Shown here: in pieces, positions 25,786 to 34,874 of the stretch
How positions within the stretch are numbered: position 1 is the first letter of the stretch
How the letters are laid out: each line of letters begins with the position of its first letter
Assembly (NCBI GenBank): GCA_963750495.1
Contig: CAVVQV010000004.1
Location: 372,001-436,000, forward strand
DNA from: JANLYC01 sp963750495
GTDB lineage: Bacteria; Actinomycetota; Actinomycetes; Propionibacteriales; Nocardioidaceae
DNA: 64,000 bases
Direction of reading: 5' to 3'
Made by a program: the position numbers and the translations under genes
Notes under the pieces: generated by a model
What the model was told of the DNA's origin: nothing
Database searches by the model: none
The model's input: the letters and a program-made list of their open reading frames with translations, nothing else

Positions 25786-26070
25786 ATGAGCGAGGTCGCG
25801 ATCCACAACGTCCCCGAACGCGGGCGCTACGAGGCGACCGTGGACGACGCGCTCGTCGGCACGTCCGACTACGTGATCCTCGACGGTGTGATCGCGTTCA
25901 CCCACGCCGAAGTGAAGCCCAGCCACACTCGCCGAGGTATCGCGTCGGAGCTGGCCCGTCGCTCCCTCGAGGACGCCCGCGACGAGCAGGGTCTCAGGGT
26001 TCGGACTGTCTGCTCCTTCTACCGTTGGTACATCGAGCAGCATCCGCAGTACGCCGACTTGGTCGCCTGA
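25786..26070 (+). CDS. Small GNAT-type N-acetyltransferase (YidJ-like)
   Basis: At 94 residues this matches the compact Gcn5-related acetyltransferase family (Acetyltransf_CG type). The acetyl-CoA binding segment is VKPSHTRRGIASELARRSLE, followed by VRTVCSFYRWYIEQHPQYADLV, a typical end with the conserved cysteine and HPQY. The substrate is unknown, possibly a small molecule or protein amine. The gene stands alone between a divergent DUF1232 gene and the Lrp-type ligand domain gene. Confidence 0.88.
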   Translation: MSEVAIHNVPERGRYEATVDDALVGTSDYVILDGVIAFTHAEVKPSHTRRGIASELARRSLEDARDEQGLRVRTVCSFYRWYIEQHPQYADLVA

Positions 26071-26156
26071 CCGACACCCGACTCGGCTGCGGCCGACCGC
26101 GCGGTCGGTGCGCGTTAGGCTCGGCGGCGTACCTTCCCGTCGAACGAGGAGTCTCC

Positions 26157-26438
26157 GTGATCACCGCGATCGTGTTCATCAAGGCCGATGTGGCCCAGAT
26201 CCCCGAGGTGGCGCAGCAGATCGCTTCCCTCGACGGCGTGAGCGAGGTCTACTCGGTGACGGGCGGCATCGACCTGATCGCACTGCTGCGGGTCCGCAAC
26301 CATGACGACGTGGCTGCGCTCGTGCCCGACCAGATCAACAAGGTGCCCGGGGTGCTGTCGACCGAGACGCACATCGCCTTCCGCACCTACTCCAGCCACG
26401 ACCTCGAGGCCGCGTTCTCCCTCGGCGTCGAGGAGTAA
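26157..26438 (+). CDS. Stand-alone Lrp/AsnC ligand-binding domain protein
   Basis: The 93-residue protein is a RAM (Lrp/AsnC C-terminal) domain without any helix-turn-helix: VITAIVFIKADVAQIPEVAQ, GVSEVYSVTGGIDLIALLRV and GVLSTETHIAF. Such proteins form oligomers that bind amino acids and may modulate full-length Lrp regulators. The GTG at 26157 has GAGGAG nearby. In many actinobacteria this gene lies close to trpD, as here. Confidence 0.88.
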   Translation: MITAIVFIKADVAQIPEVAQQIASLDGVSEVYSVTGGIDLIALLRVRNHDDVAALVPDQINKVPGVLSTETHIAFRTYSSHDLEAAFSLGVEE

Positions 26439-26527
26439 GACCGCTGGAGCTCGTCGAAGCTGCGTCGAGCGGTGAGCGACCCTGATGGTCGGACGCCCCC
26501 AAGTGCGTCGCTGAGTCACCTCAGCTG

Positions 26528-27463
26528 TCAGAGATCGAGTGCCTCGCGCAACCGCGGACGCGCCAGCATGCTGAGGCACCATGCGAAGTGGCCGTCAGCG
26601 CCTGATGGGCTGAAGCAGTTGCTGGTCGCGAGTGCGTAGGCAGAGCGATAGATCAGCAACCGGCGCGGCTCGTAGCCGAACCGGTCAACGATGGCATCGT
26701 CCAGCATGGCCTCGTTGACTGCGGCACGCGATCCGTACATGTCGTAGATGCTTGCTGTGATCGCGGCGTCGAAGGCGGAGTCGCCGACGGTCGTGAGGAA
26801 GCCGAAGTCGAGGATCGCCACTGGTCGGGTGACGTTGTCGACAAGAATGTTGGCTGGGATGAGGTCACCGTGAATCAGGTGCGGGGGCGCCGGCGCTGGT
26901 TCGGTGAGGCACGCCAACGTGGCTGCCACGACATCATCCAGGTCAGGCATGCGAGACGACAATGGTCCTCGGAACTTCCGAGCGCGCCTCTCCACCAGAT
27001 CAGCAAGCGATCCTTCGAAGGACCGTCGTCCATCGAAGGCAGATTCGCCTGCAAGGACAGGCAACACCCGCATCGCGTCCGTTGGCACCACCCGTGCAAG
27101 CGCGCCGAGGACGTCCACGATGCACGCGGTAGCGGTAGCACTGAGGTGGTACGCGTCGTCGCCCATCGACTCCCGCAGTGGCCGCCCTTCCAGCCGTGTC
27201 TCGACGGTGGCGGCCTGGCCGTCCAGCTCGAGTACACGATGGATCCTGGGGGTCATGACGTCGGGTTCGGCCGCTGACAAGGCTTCATGGAAGGAACTGA
27301 GGGTCACCAGCTCGCGCGTCGAGCGGCTGTGCCAGATCTTGGCGACGAGGCCATCGCCGAGGTCGACCACGGTCCCTTCCATCCCGGACCCCAGCACAGA
27401 TCCTGGTCGAAAGCCCTCGGCGCTCAGCAGGGCAGCCCACCGAGCGATCTGGTCCTGTTTCAC
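26528..27463 (-). CDS. Aminoglycoside phosphotransferase-fold kinase
   Basis: The 311-residue protein has the APH/choline-kinase fold: a glycine loop GSGMEGTVVDLGDGLVAKIW with the ATP-binding Lys, the catalytic HLIHGDLIPANILVDN and the metal-binding VAILDFGF. The N-terminal 20 residues are helical. The substrate cannot be inferred, and resistance should not be assumed, as many family members act on small metabolites. The gene has no close same-strand neighbour: trpD starts the opposite end of a 154-base gap that shows no feature. Confidence 0.82.
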   Translation of the reverse strand: MKQDQIARWAALLSAEGFRPGSVLGSGMEGTVVDLGDGLVAKIWHSRSTRELVTLSSFHEALSAAEPDVMTPRIHRVLELDGQAATVETRLEGRPLRESMGDDAYHLSATATACIVDVLGALARVVPTDAMRVLPVLAGESAFDGRRSFEGSLADLVERRARKFRGPLSSRMPDLDDVVAATLACLTEPAPAPPHLIHGDLIPANILVDNVTRPVAILDFGFLTTVGDSAFDAAITASIYDMYGSRAAVNEAMLDDAIVDRFGYEPRRLLIYRSAYALATSNCFSPSGADGHFAWCLSMLARPRLREALDL

Positions 27464-27617
27464 CGACAGACCGTCTCACGGGCAACACCGGGGCCACCAC
27501 CACAATTCGAGTCGCGTGCTCAGCGGCAAGTACCCGCCGATAGGACACCCCTTGAGCCACTCCAGCGGACGACCAGACGGTAGACATCGTGCCTGCGGTC
27601 ATCTACGCCGACTCCAC

Positions 27618-28685
27618 TCAGCGCGACGCTGCGGCGAGCCAGCTCTCGAGCTTGCCCTTGGCGGCGCCGGAGTCGACGGCCTTGGCTGCCCGTTCCAGCC
27701 CGGCCGCAAGTCGCTCGGTCACCGCGCCTGTCTCGGCGTCGTACGCCGCGATGCCGGCGGCCGCGTTGAGCAGCACCGCATCACGGACCGGGCCCGTCTC
27801 GCCGGCCAGCAGTCGGTGCACGACCGCCACGTTGAAGGCCACGTCACCGCCTTTGAGGTCGGCCGGTTGCGAGCGCGCAATCCCCAGCTGTGTCGGATCG
27901 AGCTCCTGCTCAGTGACCGCTCCGTCGACGATGGCCCAGATCTGTGAGGTCGTCGTCGTGGTCAGCTCGTCGAGCCCGTCGTGCCCACGGAAGACGAAGC
28001 CGTCGACCCCCCGGTTGGCCAGCACCCCGGCGATGATCGCCGCCATTCGCGCGTCAGCCACTCCCACCGCCTGCGCCGCCGGTCGCGCCGGGTTGGCGAG
28101 CGGCCCGAGGAAGTTGAACGTGGTCGCGACGCCGAGCTCGCGCCGCGGCACAGCGGAGTGACGCAGAGCGGAGTGGAAGACCGGGGCGAAGCAGAACGTC
28201 AGGCCAACCTCTGCGGCGAGCTCGCCGACCCGCTCCGGCGTCAGGTCGAGCCGGAGGCCGAGCCCCTCGAGCACGTCGGCAGACCCACACGACGACGAGG
28301 CGGCGCGGTTGCCGTGCTTGACCACGGGGACGCCCGCACCGGCGGTGACCAGGGCAGCCATGGTCGAGATGTTCACCGTGTGCGATCGGTCTCCGCCGGT
28401 GCCCACGATGTCGACCGCCCGACCGCCGTACTCCAGAGGCGCGGCGAACTCGTACATCGTCGAGACGAGCCCTTCGACCTCGTCGACGGTCTCGCCCTTG
28501 GAGCGCAGGGCCACCGCGAAGCCCGCGATCTGCGAGGGGGTGGCTTCCCCGGACAGGATCTGCCGCATCGCCCACGCCGTCTGGGCAGCGGCGAGGTCAT
28601 GGCCGGCGATGAGCCCGGACAGGACCTCCGGCCAGGTCTGGTCCGGCGGGCTCGGTGGGGCACTGCTCTGGGCAGGTCCGGTCAT
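27618..28685 (-). CDS. trpD: Anthranilate phosphoribosyltransferase
   Basis: The 355-residue enzyme joins anthranilate to PRPP in the second step of tryptophan synthesis. Typical motifs are DIVGTGGDRSHTVNIST, VPVVKHGNRAASSSCGSADV, and the C-terminal lobe FNFLGPLANPARP. Length is as expected for the family. It is a lone trp gene, as in M. tuberculosis Rv2192c, and lies eight bases behind a receiver-like gene reading the same way, so the two are probably cotranscribed. Confidence 0.97.
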   Translation of the reverse strand: MTGPAQSSAPPSPPDQTWPEVLSGLIAGHDLAAAQTAWAMRQILSGEATPSQIAGFAVALRSKGETVDEVEGLVSTMYEFAAPLEYGGRAVDIVGTGGDRSHTVNISTMAALVTAGAGVPVVKHGNRAASSSCGSADVLEGLGLRLDLTPERVGELAAEVGLTFCFAPVFHSALRHSAVPRRELGVATTFNFLGPLANPARPAAQAVGVADARMAAIIAGVLANRGVDGFVFRGHDGLDELTTTTTSQIWAIVDGAVTEQELDPTQLGIARSQPADLKGGDVAFNVAVVHRLLAGETGPVRDAVLLNAAAGIAAYDAETGAVTERLAAGLERAAKAVDSGAAKGKLESWLAAASR

Positions 28686-28692
28686 CGGGGCC

Positions 28693-29085
28693 TCAGCCGG
28701 TGGTCAGGTCGGCCCGGGGCCGGAGCAGCCGGATGACGTTCTCGGCCAGTGCGATCGGGTCGATCGGGTGCGGCACCGCGGCCTCTGCCCGGGACCAGGT
28801 GGCCAGCCAGCCGTCCTCGACGCGACCGGTCAGCACGAGCACCGGGGGGCACTCGTAGATCTCGTCCTTGAGCTGACGACAGATGCCCATTCCCCCGGCC
28901 GGTACGGCCTCGCCGTCGAGGATGGCCAGGTCGATGCCCCCGGCGTCCATGGTCGCGACGACAGCGGGTTCGGTGGCGCACTCGACGTACTCGACAGCGG
29001 GCAGGTCGGGATGCGGTCGCTTGCCCAGGGCGAGCATGACCTCGTTACGGGTGTTCGCGTCGTCGCTGTAGACCAGCACCAACAT
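28693..29085 (-). CDS. Stand-alone receiver-like domain lacking the conserved lysine
   Basis: The 130-residue protein has a response-regulator receiver fold: LVYSDDANTRNEV supplies the acidic pair, GGIDLAILDGEAVP the phosphoacceptor-like Asp and PPVLVLTGR the Thr. The usual Lys-Pro near the end is replaced by VPHPIDP, so phosphorylation switching may be altered or lost. There is no output domain. It is encoded directly upstream of trpD. Function is unknown; it may be an atypical pseudo-receiver. The start at 29085 is supported by the fold's first strand. Confidence 0.72.
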   Translation of the reverse strand: MLVLVYSDDANTRNEVMLALGKRPHPDLPAVEYVECATEPAVVATMDAGGIDLAILDGEAVPAGGMGICRQLKDEIYECPPVLVLTGRVEDGWLATWSRAEAAVPHPIDPIALAENVIRLLRPRADLTTG

Positions 29086-29158
29086 GGTTGACCTGCCTCG
29101 TCGAACTGAGCATGCGTCGATCAGACGCCCGTATGAAGCTGAACCGTGTGGGCTGATG

Positions 29159-30100
29159 CTACCGGGACGGTGTGGCGTCTGATGCGGCCGCCTGGGCAGC
29201 CCGCGCCGCCTCGGCCTCCTCGCGGTCGAGCTGCCGGTCGACGCGTTCGGCCTCGCGGAAGCTGTGGCGCACCCACTGGAAGAACAGCACCCCGAAGATG
29301 ACCAGCGCGACGATGTCACCGCTCCCCCACAGGATCGAACCCGCGATCTGCTGGTCGTCGGCCGGTGTCGGTGGCCAGGTGCGACCCAACGACAGGTACC
29401 AGTCGCTGGCGATCAGGTCCTTCATCGACATGATCGTCACGCCGAGGAAGGCGTGGAACGGCAAGGTCGCCAGCACCGTGAGCATGCGGAACGGGTGGGC
29501 CACGCGACCCGGCACCGGATCCAGTCCCAGCAGCGGCCAGAAGAAGAGGCAGCCGATGATGACGAAGTGCAGGTGCAACAGGTCATGCAGTGCCGTCGAG
29601 CGCAAGGTCGCTTCGTAGATCGGGGAGAAGTAGAGGACCCACGGCGTCAGGACGAAGAGAACGAAAGCCACGGGCGGGAATGACAGGACCGCCGCGACCC
29701 GGCTGTGCAGCACCGCGAGCAGAACCTGGCGCCCACCGCGCGGCATCGTGCGCAGGGCGAGGGTGATCGGAGCGCCCAGCGCCAGGAACACCGGCGCCAG
29801 CATCGACAGGATCATGTGCTGGCCCATGTGCATGCTCAGCAGCGTTGTGTCGTACGTCGCCAACGACGACGTGGTCGCCACCGCCAGCGACCCCAGTCCC
29901 AGGCCGCAGAAGCTCAGCGTGCGGGTGACCGACCATCGATCTCCGCGGGAGTGCAGACGATGCACCCCCAGAAGGTAGAGCGCTCCGGTCACCACGATCA
30001 GGCTCACCGCGATGGCGTCGAAGGTCCAGGCCGAGAAGATCCGTCCGAGCGTCAGGGCGGGCACCGAGACACCTTCGTCGCCGTGGGCCAGGAACGTCAC
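29159..30100 (-). CDS. CtaG-type cytochrome c oxidase assembly protein
   Basis: The 313-residue protein has seven or so membrane segments with conserved His residues (HMGQHMILSMLAPVFLALG, HDLLHLHFVIIGCLFF, PFHAFLGVTIM) of the Caa3_CtaG family. It is thought to help insert copper into the oxidase. A charged, coiled C-terminal tail (REAERVDRQLDREEAEAAR) faces the cytoplasm. A GTG at 30100 is chosen as the start; a longer frame from 30220 is possible but adds an unlikely Cys/Pro-rich lead. It is divergent from ctaE across about 140 bases. Confidence 0.85.
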   Translation of the reverse strand: MTFLAHGDEGVSVPALTLGRIFSAWTFDAIAVSLIVVTGALYLLGVHRLHSRGDRWSVTRTLSFCGLGLGSLAVATTSSLATYDTTLLSMHMGQHMILSMLAPVFLALGAPITLALRTMPRGGRQVLLAVLHSRVAAVLSFPPVAFVLFVLTPWVLYFSPIYEATLRSTALHDLLHLHFVIIGCLFFWPLLGLDPVPGRVAHPFRMLTVLATLPFHAFLGVTIMSMKDLIASDWYLSLGRTWPPTPADDQQIAGSILWGSGDIVALVIFGVLFFQWVRHSFREAERVDRQLDREEAEAARAAQAAASDATPSR

Positions 30101-30240
30101 CTGACCAGGGTAATCCTGCCGGGCCGGTGGCCACGGAGGGTGGCTGCACGTCAGGCCCGGGAGCCGGTCGCGGCAGGTTCGGCAAGACCCTATGCACGGT
30201 CGGGGGGTCGCTGTGTTCAAAGGCAGGGGTTGAGGACATA

Positions 30241-30888
30241 ATGTCGTTCGTGGCGACTACGAGTGCGATCTCCGCTTCCCGGCTGCATGGTCAGCACGAC
30301 CGGCCCAGCATGGTCAGTGTCGGAACGATCGTCTGGCTGGCCAGCGAGCTGATGTTCTTCGCGGCCCTGTTCGCGTGCTACTTCACCATCCGTGGTGTCA
30401 CGCCCGAACTGTGGGCCCAAGAGACCCCGAAGCTCAACGTGCCGTTCGCGTCGATCAACACGACCGTGCTGGTGCTGAGCTCCGTGACCTGCCAGCTCGG
30501 AGTGTTCGCCGCCGAACGAGGCCAGGTCGGTCGCACCGGCGGTCTCCTGGACTTCCGTGCCTGGGGACTGCGCGAGTGGTTCGTCCTCACCTATGTCATG
30601 GGGTCGTTCTTCATCGGTGGCCAGATCTACGAGTACTCCGAGCTGATCCACGAGAACGTCACCATCCCGTCATCGGCGTACGGTTCGATCTTCTACCTCG
30701 CCACCGGTTTCCATGGCATCCACGTGACGGGTGGACTCATCGCCTTCCTGTTCGTGCTCGGCCGAACGTTCATGGCGCGCACGTTCACCCACGAGCAGGC
30801 TGTGACGGCCATCGTCGTCTCCTATTACTGGCACTTCGTCGACGTGGTGTGGATCGGGCTGTTCGCAACGATCTACCTGCTGAAGTAG
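30241..30888 (+). CDS. ctaE: Cytochrome c oxidase subunit III
   Basis: The 215-residue integral membrane protein has five predicted helices and family motifs WLASELMFFAALFACYFTIR, GFHGIHVTGG and SYYWHFVDVVWIGLF. It is a structural subunit of the aa3 oxidase that reduces oxygen. AGGGG and GAGG precede the ATG. The gene leads the ctaE-qcrCAB operon, the order seen across actinobacteria (Rv2193-Rv2196). Confidence 0.96.
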   Translation: MSFVATTSAISASRLHGQHDRPSMVSVGTIVWLASELMFFAALFACYFTIRGVTPELWAQETPKLNVPFASINTTVLVLSSVTCQLGVFAAERGQVGRTGGLLDFRAWGLREWFVLTYVMGSFFIGGQIYEYSELIHENVTIPSSAYGSIFYLATGFHGIHVTGGLIAFLFVLGRTFMARTFTHEQAVTAIVVSYYWHFVDVVWIGLFATIYLLK

Positions 30889-30984
30889 CACCGTGCAGTC
30901 CCCGCAGCACCTGAACGAGCCAGCAACACCCGTACAGAACCTGCTCAGACGAACCGCTGGGCCGGACAGAAGGGACCTGACTTC

Positions 30985-31812
30985 GTGAAGTTCCTGTCGA
31001 CCAGACGCCGACACCCACTCGCCGGACTGGTCGTCGTGCTGCTCGGCCTGGTCGTCACTGCCGGGCTGTACTCCGCATTCCGTCCCGCGGTCGCCGGCGA
31101 GGCCACCAAGGCCGATGCCGAGCTCATCTCCCAGGGTCGGCAGCTGTTCACGGTCGGTTGCGCGTCCTGCCACGGCCTCAACGCCGAGGGCATCCTCACC
31201 AAGGGGGGTGGCAACTACGGCCCGCCGCTCATCGGGGTCGGCGCAGCCGCCGTCGATTTCCAGGTCGGCACCGGCCGGATGCCCGCGCAGCAGCCAGGTA
31301 CGCAGATGCCGCAGAAGGCGGTGGTCTACACCGACCAGGAGATCGAGGCCCTCGCGGCGTACGTGGCGTCCCTCGGCCCCGGGCCCAGCATCCCCGACTC
31401 CGCCGAACTCGACACGAGCAACGCCAGCGTCAGTCGAGGCATGCAGTTCTTCCTCACCAACTGCTCGGCCTGCCACAACTTCGCCGGTCAGGGCGGCGCT
31501 CTCCGTAGCGGTCGCTACGCCCCAGGCCTGATGGACGTCTCCGACAAGCACATCTGGGAGGCGATGGTCACTGGGCCGCAGCAGATGCCCGTCTTCTCCG
31601 ACGAGGTGCTGACGCCCCAGGACAAGCGCGACGTGGTCGCATTCGTCAACTCGTTGCAGACACAGACGGCATACGGCGGTAACTCGCTCGGAAGTCGTGG
31701 ACCTGTCACCGAGGGCCTGTTCGGTTGGTTGCTCGGCATCGGGAGCCTGGTGCTCGCCGCGGTGTGGATCGCCAACAACGGCGCCCGGGCTGGGAAGAAG
31801 AAGAAGGCATGA
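30985..31812 (+). CDS. qcrC: Cytochrome bc1 complex diheme cytochrome c subunit
   Basis: The 275-residue protein has an N-terminal membrane anchor (VVVLLGLVVTAGLYSAF), two heme-c motifs CASCHG and CSACHN in an exported domain, and a C-terminal anchor (WLLGIGSLVLAAVWIAN) with a basic tail GKKKKA. In actinobacteria this diheme protein carries electrons directly from bc1 to aa3 oxidase, replacing soluble cytochrome c. The GTG at 30985 precedes KFLSTRRRH. The stop overlaps the qcrA ATG. Confidence 0.96.
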   Translation: MKFLSTRRRHPLAGLVVVLLGLVVTAGLYSAFRPAVAGEATKADAELISQGRQLFTVGCASCHGLNAEGILTKGGGNYGPPLIGVGAAAVDFQVGTGRMPAQQPGTQMPQKAVVYTDQEIEALAAYVASLGPGPSIPDSAELDTSNASVSRGMQFFLTNCSACHNFAGQGGALRSGRYAPGLMDVSDKHIWEAMVTGPQQMPVFSDEVLTPQDKRDVVAFVNSLQTQTAYGGNSLGSRGPVTEGLFGWLLGIGSLVLAAVWIANNGARAGKKKKA

Positions 31813-32870
31813 GCACTCATCGCGGAGAACTCGAGGCGCAGAACGCAGCTTCCACCGAAGGCCCGATCGCCAACCCAGGTCTGCCTGAGCACGAGCCACG
31901 CCCGACCGACGTCGATCCCCGCCTGGAGCGGCGGGCCGAGCGTCAGGTCGCCGGGATGTTCCTGCTGGCAGCAGTTCTCCTGGTGGCCTTCGCCGTCGTG
32001 TACTTCACCGTGGAGGACGGCCCCGAGGGCGACGTGTTCCTCGGGATGGGCGCGTTCAACCTCTTCACCGGGCTGACGCTGGGTCTGGCGCTGCTGCTCA
32101 TCGGCGTCGGTCTGATCCAGTGGGCCCGCAAGCTCATGGGTGACCACGAGATCATCGAGTACCGCCACGGCGCGGCCTCCAGCCCCGAGGACATCGAGGA
32201 GTCACTCGCCGCCTTCGACATCGGTGTGAAGGAGTCGGGCTTCACCCGGCGTACGCTCATCCGCAACAGCTTGTTGACCAGCCTCGGACTGCTCGGCGTC
32301 CCCACCGTCGTGTTGCTCCGTGATCTCGGACCGCTGCCCGGCGACGACCCCGCGAAGACCGTCTGGAAGGCCGGGGTCCGCGTCGTCAACGACGTGTCGG
32401 GCGCACCGATCAAGCCCAGCGACATGGTCGTCGGTCAGCTGGTCAACGCCGAGCCGGCGCTCTTCTTCGAGAGCGAGGATGCCAGCGGCAACGTCGTCCC
32501 GGCCGTGTACGAGGGCGTCGAGCTGCAGAACGCCAAGGCCAAGGCCGCCGTGATCATGGTGCGGATGGACCCCGCCGAGATCACTCCCAGCACCAAGGCG
32601 GCGAACTGGGGCATCGACGGCATCCTGTGCTTCTCCAAGATCTGCACCCACGTCGGTTGCCCGATCAGCCTCTGGGAGCAGCAGACCCACTCGGTCCTGT
32701 GCCCGTGCCACCAGTCCACGTTCGACCTGGCCGACAATGCCAAGGTGATCTTCGGACCAGCGGCGCGTGCGCTGCCGCAGCTCCCCCTCGCCGTCGACGA
32801 CGAGGGCTACATCGTGGCCACGGCCGACTTCGACGAACCGGTCGGCCCCAGCTACTGGGAACGAGGGTGA
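31809..32870 (+). CDS. qcrA: Rieske iron-sulfur subunit of cytochrome bc1 complex
   Basis: The 353-residue protein has three membrane helices, more than in mitochondrial Rieske proteins, as usual in actinobacteria. The C-terminal domain binds a 2Fe-2S cluster through CTHVGCPIS and CPCHQSTF. RRTLIRNSLLTSLGLLG before the third helix resembles a Tat-like signal. It oxidises menaquinol and passes electrons to qcrC. It overlaps qcrC by four bases and lies seven bases before qcrB. Confidence 0.96.
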   Translation: MSTHRGELEAQNAASTEGPIANPGLPEHEPRPTDVDPRLERRAERQVAGMFLLAAVLLVAFAVVYFTVEDGPEGDVFLGMGAFNLFTGLTLGLALLLIGVGLIQWARKLMGDHEIIEYRHGAASSPEDIEESLAAFDIGVKESGFTRRTLIRNSLLTSLGLLGVPTVVLLRDLGPLPGDDPAKTVWKAGVRVVNDVSGAPIKPSDMVVGQLVNAEPALFFESEDASGNVVPAVYEGVELQNAKAKAAVIMVRMDPAEITPSTKAANWGIDGILCFSKICTHVGCPISLWEQQTHSVLCPCHQSTFDLADNAKVIFGPAARALPQLPLAVDDEGYIVATADFDEPVGPSYWERG

Positions 32871-32877
32871 CCTGCTC

Positions 32878-34623
32878 ATGAGCGATACGACAGAGCCGAC
32901 GACGCCAGTGGCCCACGCCGGGGTGCACGCCAAGAAGAAGAAGGGCCGCGGACCCGTCGCCTGGATGGACGACCGGGTCGGTCTGGGCGGCCTGATGAAG
33001 AAGCAGCTGCGGAAGGTCTTCCCCGACCACTGGTCGTTCATGCTCGGTGAGATCGCCCTGTGGAGCTTCGTCATCCTGCTGCTCACCGGTGTCTTCCTCT
33101 CGCTGTGGTTCAAGCCCAGCATGGAAGAAGTCACCTACATGGGTTCCTACGCGAACCTGCGCGGGATCCAGATGTCGGAGGCGTACGCGTCGACCCTCGA
33201 CATCTCATTCGACGTCCGCGGTGGCCTCCTCATGCGACAGATGCATCACTGGTCGGCCAACCTGTTCCTCGCAGCCATGACAATCCACATGCTGCGCGTC
33301 TTCTTCACCGGCGCCTTCCGCAAGCCGCGTGAGATCAACTGGCTGATCGGCCTCGGACTGCTCCAGTTCAGCATCGTCGAGGGCTTCGCGGGCTACTCCC
33401 TTCCCGACGACCTGCTGTCCGGTACCGGCCTCCGTATCGCCGAAGGTCTGATTCGAAGCATCCCCGTGGTCGGCACCTACTTGTCGTTCTTCATCTTCGG
33501 GGGTGAGTTCCCTGGCGACGACTTCATCTCTCGGCTCTATACCGTGCACGTGCTGCTGATACCCGGCTTGCTGGTGGGGCTGTTGTCGGCACACATGCTG
33601 CTGCTCGTGTACCACAAACACACGCAATGGGCGGGTCCTGGGCGGACCAACGACAACGTCGTCGGCTACCCGCTGCTGCCCGTCTACGCGGCCAAGGCCG
33701 GCGGCTTCTTCTTCATCGTCTTCGGCGTTACCGCGCTCATGGGCGCACTGATGCAGATCAACCCGATCTGGATGTACGGGCCCTACGATCCATCGAAGGT
33801 GACGGCCGACTCCCAGCCCGACTGGTATATGGGCTGGCTGGACGGTGGTCTGCGGCTGATGCCCAACTGGGAGACCACTATCGCGGGGTTCACGATCTCC
33901 TGGAACGTGATGATCCCCGGTCTGGCGCTCATGGGCCTCCTCTTCCTCGTGCTGGGGGCATACCCCTTCGTCGAGAAGTGGATCACCGGCGACGACCGCG
34001 AGCACCACATCCTCGACCGACCGCGCAACCACCCCACCCGGACCGCGTTCGGTGCCGCCGGCATCGCGGCGTACGGCGTGCTCTGGGCCGGGGCGGGCAA
34101 CGACCTGATCGGTCCGGAGTTCCATCTGTCGATCTACCAGATCACCTGGTTCCTGAGGATCGGGCTGTTCGTCATACCCGCGCTGGTGTTCATCATCGCG
34201 CGGCGCTGGTGTCTGTCGCTGCAAAGGCATGACCGAGACCTGCTGCTGCACGGTTACGAGACCGGTGTCATCGTGCGCCACCCCGACGGCTCGTACTCCG
34301 AACTGCACCGCCCGATCAACCCGATCAGCGCTTACAACCTGACCACGCACGAGCAGCCGCAGCCGCTCGAGCTGCCGGCGCGTGAGGACGAGCACGGGGT
34401 CGCCGCGCCGAAGCAGGGCAAGGAACGCGTCCGGGCCAAGCTGTCCCAGTTCTGGTACGGCGACGACGTGGTCAAGCCGACGGCGGCCGAGCTCGACGAG
34501 GCGGCGCACCACCACCACGAGATCGAGGCGTCGACCAACGGGGCGGCCGAGCACAAGGGCATCGAGACCGGTGGCCAGGTCGGTGGCGACGAGTTCGACC
34601 TCGAGGGCACGGCCAAGCACTGA
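32878..34623 (+). CDS. qcrB: Cytochrome b subunit of bc1 complex
   Basis: The 581-residue protein has the heme-ligating helices with paired His (MHHWSANLFLAAMTIHMLRV and LYTVHVLLIPGLLVGLLSAHMLLL) and the quinol-site PDWYMGWLDG. An extended cytoplasmic C-terminus of about 140 residues is charged and includes HHHH, as in other actinobacterial QcrB proteins. It forms the menaquinol-oxidising core of the bc1-aa3 supercomplex. It is the last gene of the operon. Confidence 0.97.
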   Translation: MSDTTEPTTPVAHAGVHAKKKKGRGPVAWMDDRVGLGGLMKKQLRKVFPDHWSFMLGEIALWSFVILLLTGVFLSLWFKPSMEEVTYMGSYANLRGIQMSEAYASTLDISFDVRGGLLMRQMHHWSANLFLAAMTIHMLRVFFTGAFRKPREINWLIGLGLLQFSIVEGFAGYSLPDDLLSGTGLRIAEGLIRSIPVVGTYLSFFIFGGEFPGDDFISRLYTVHVLLIPGLLVGLLSAHMLLLVYHKHTQWAGPGRTNDNVVGYPLLPVYAAKAGGFFFIVFGVTALMGALMQINPIWMYGPYDPSKVTADSQPDWYMGWLDGGLRLMPNWETTIAGFTISWNVMIPGLALMGLLFLVLGAYPFVEKWITGDDREHHILDRPRNHPTRTAFGAAGIAAYGVLWAGAGNDLIGPEFHLSIYQITWFLRIGLFVIPALVFIIARRWCLSLQRHDRDLLLHGYETGVIVRHPDGSYSELHRPINPISAYNLTTHEQPQPLELPAREDEHGVAAPKQGKERVRAKLSQFWYGDDVVKPTAAELDEAAHHHHEIEASTNGAAEHKGIETGGQVGGDEFDLEGTAKH

Positions 34624-34699
34624 CCGTCTCCCCCGCCGCCGGGCCGCCCAGTCCGGCGGCCGCCGGATTGGCTGGCCGCCTGATCGAGCTCGAGCGCGC

Positions 34700-34792
34700 C
34701 GCTTGTCCCCTCGGCAAGCACGCAGTCCCCGGCCCGCGTTTGCCTAGTTCACAAGCCACCTGGCTTGTGAACTAGGCAAACGCGGGGCGGAG
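34700..34792. repeat. 93-bp palindromic intergenic element, copy 1 (inverted)
   Basis: A 50-bp palindrome (34735-34784) has perfect 24-bp arms, ending GCCTAGTTCACAAGCCA on the left, around a CC centre. Relative to copies 2 and 4 it is inverted; its tail at 34700-34734 still shows the complement of GGGGACTG...TGCC. It lies between the converging qcrB and L,D-transpeptidase genes. Confidence 0.88.
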
Positions 34793-34819
34793 GTTGGGCA
34801 CTCGGTGCGGGGGCACCGG

Positions 34820-34861
34820 CAAAAAGGCGACGTCCCGCGTCCTCACAGCAGGACGCGGGAC
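34820..34861 (-). terminator. Rho-independent terminator of the L,D-transpeptidase gene
   Basis: A 12-bp perfect stem (GTCCCGCGTCCT with its complement, loop of six) is followed on the minus strand by CGTCGCCTTTTTG. The T-run is about nine bases from the stem, so it is slightly imperfect, but the position 13 bases behind the stop codon is right. Confidence 0.8.
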
Positions 34862-34874
34862 GCCGGTCTAGGGG

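Noticed and set aside
26528..27463. Antibiotic resistance (aminoglycoside) gene
   Set aside because: The fold is APH-like, but many metabolic kinases share it and no subtype residues or context support resistance.
33205..34620. Long open frame on the minus strand (471 codons)
   Set aside because: It is the antisense of qcrB, with no motif and no ribosome site.
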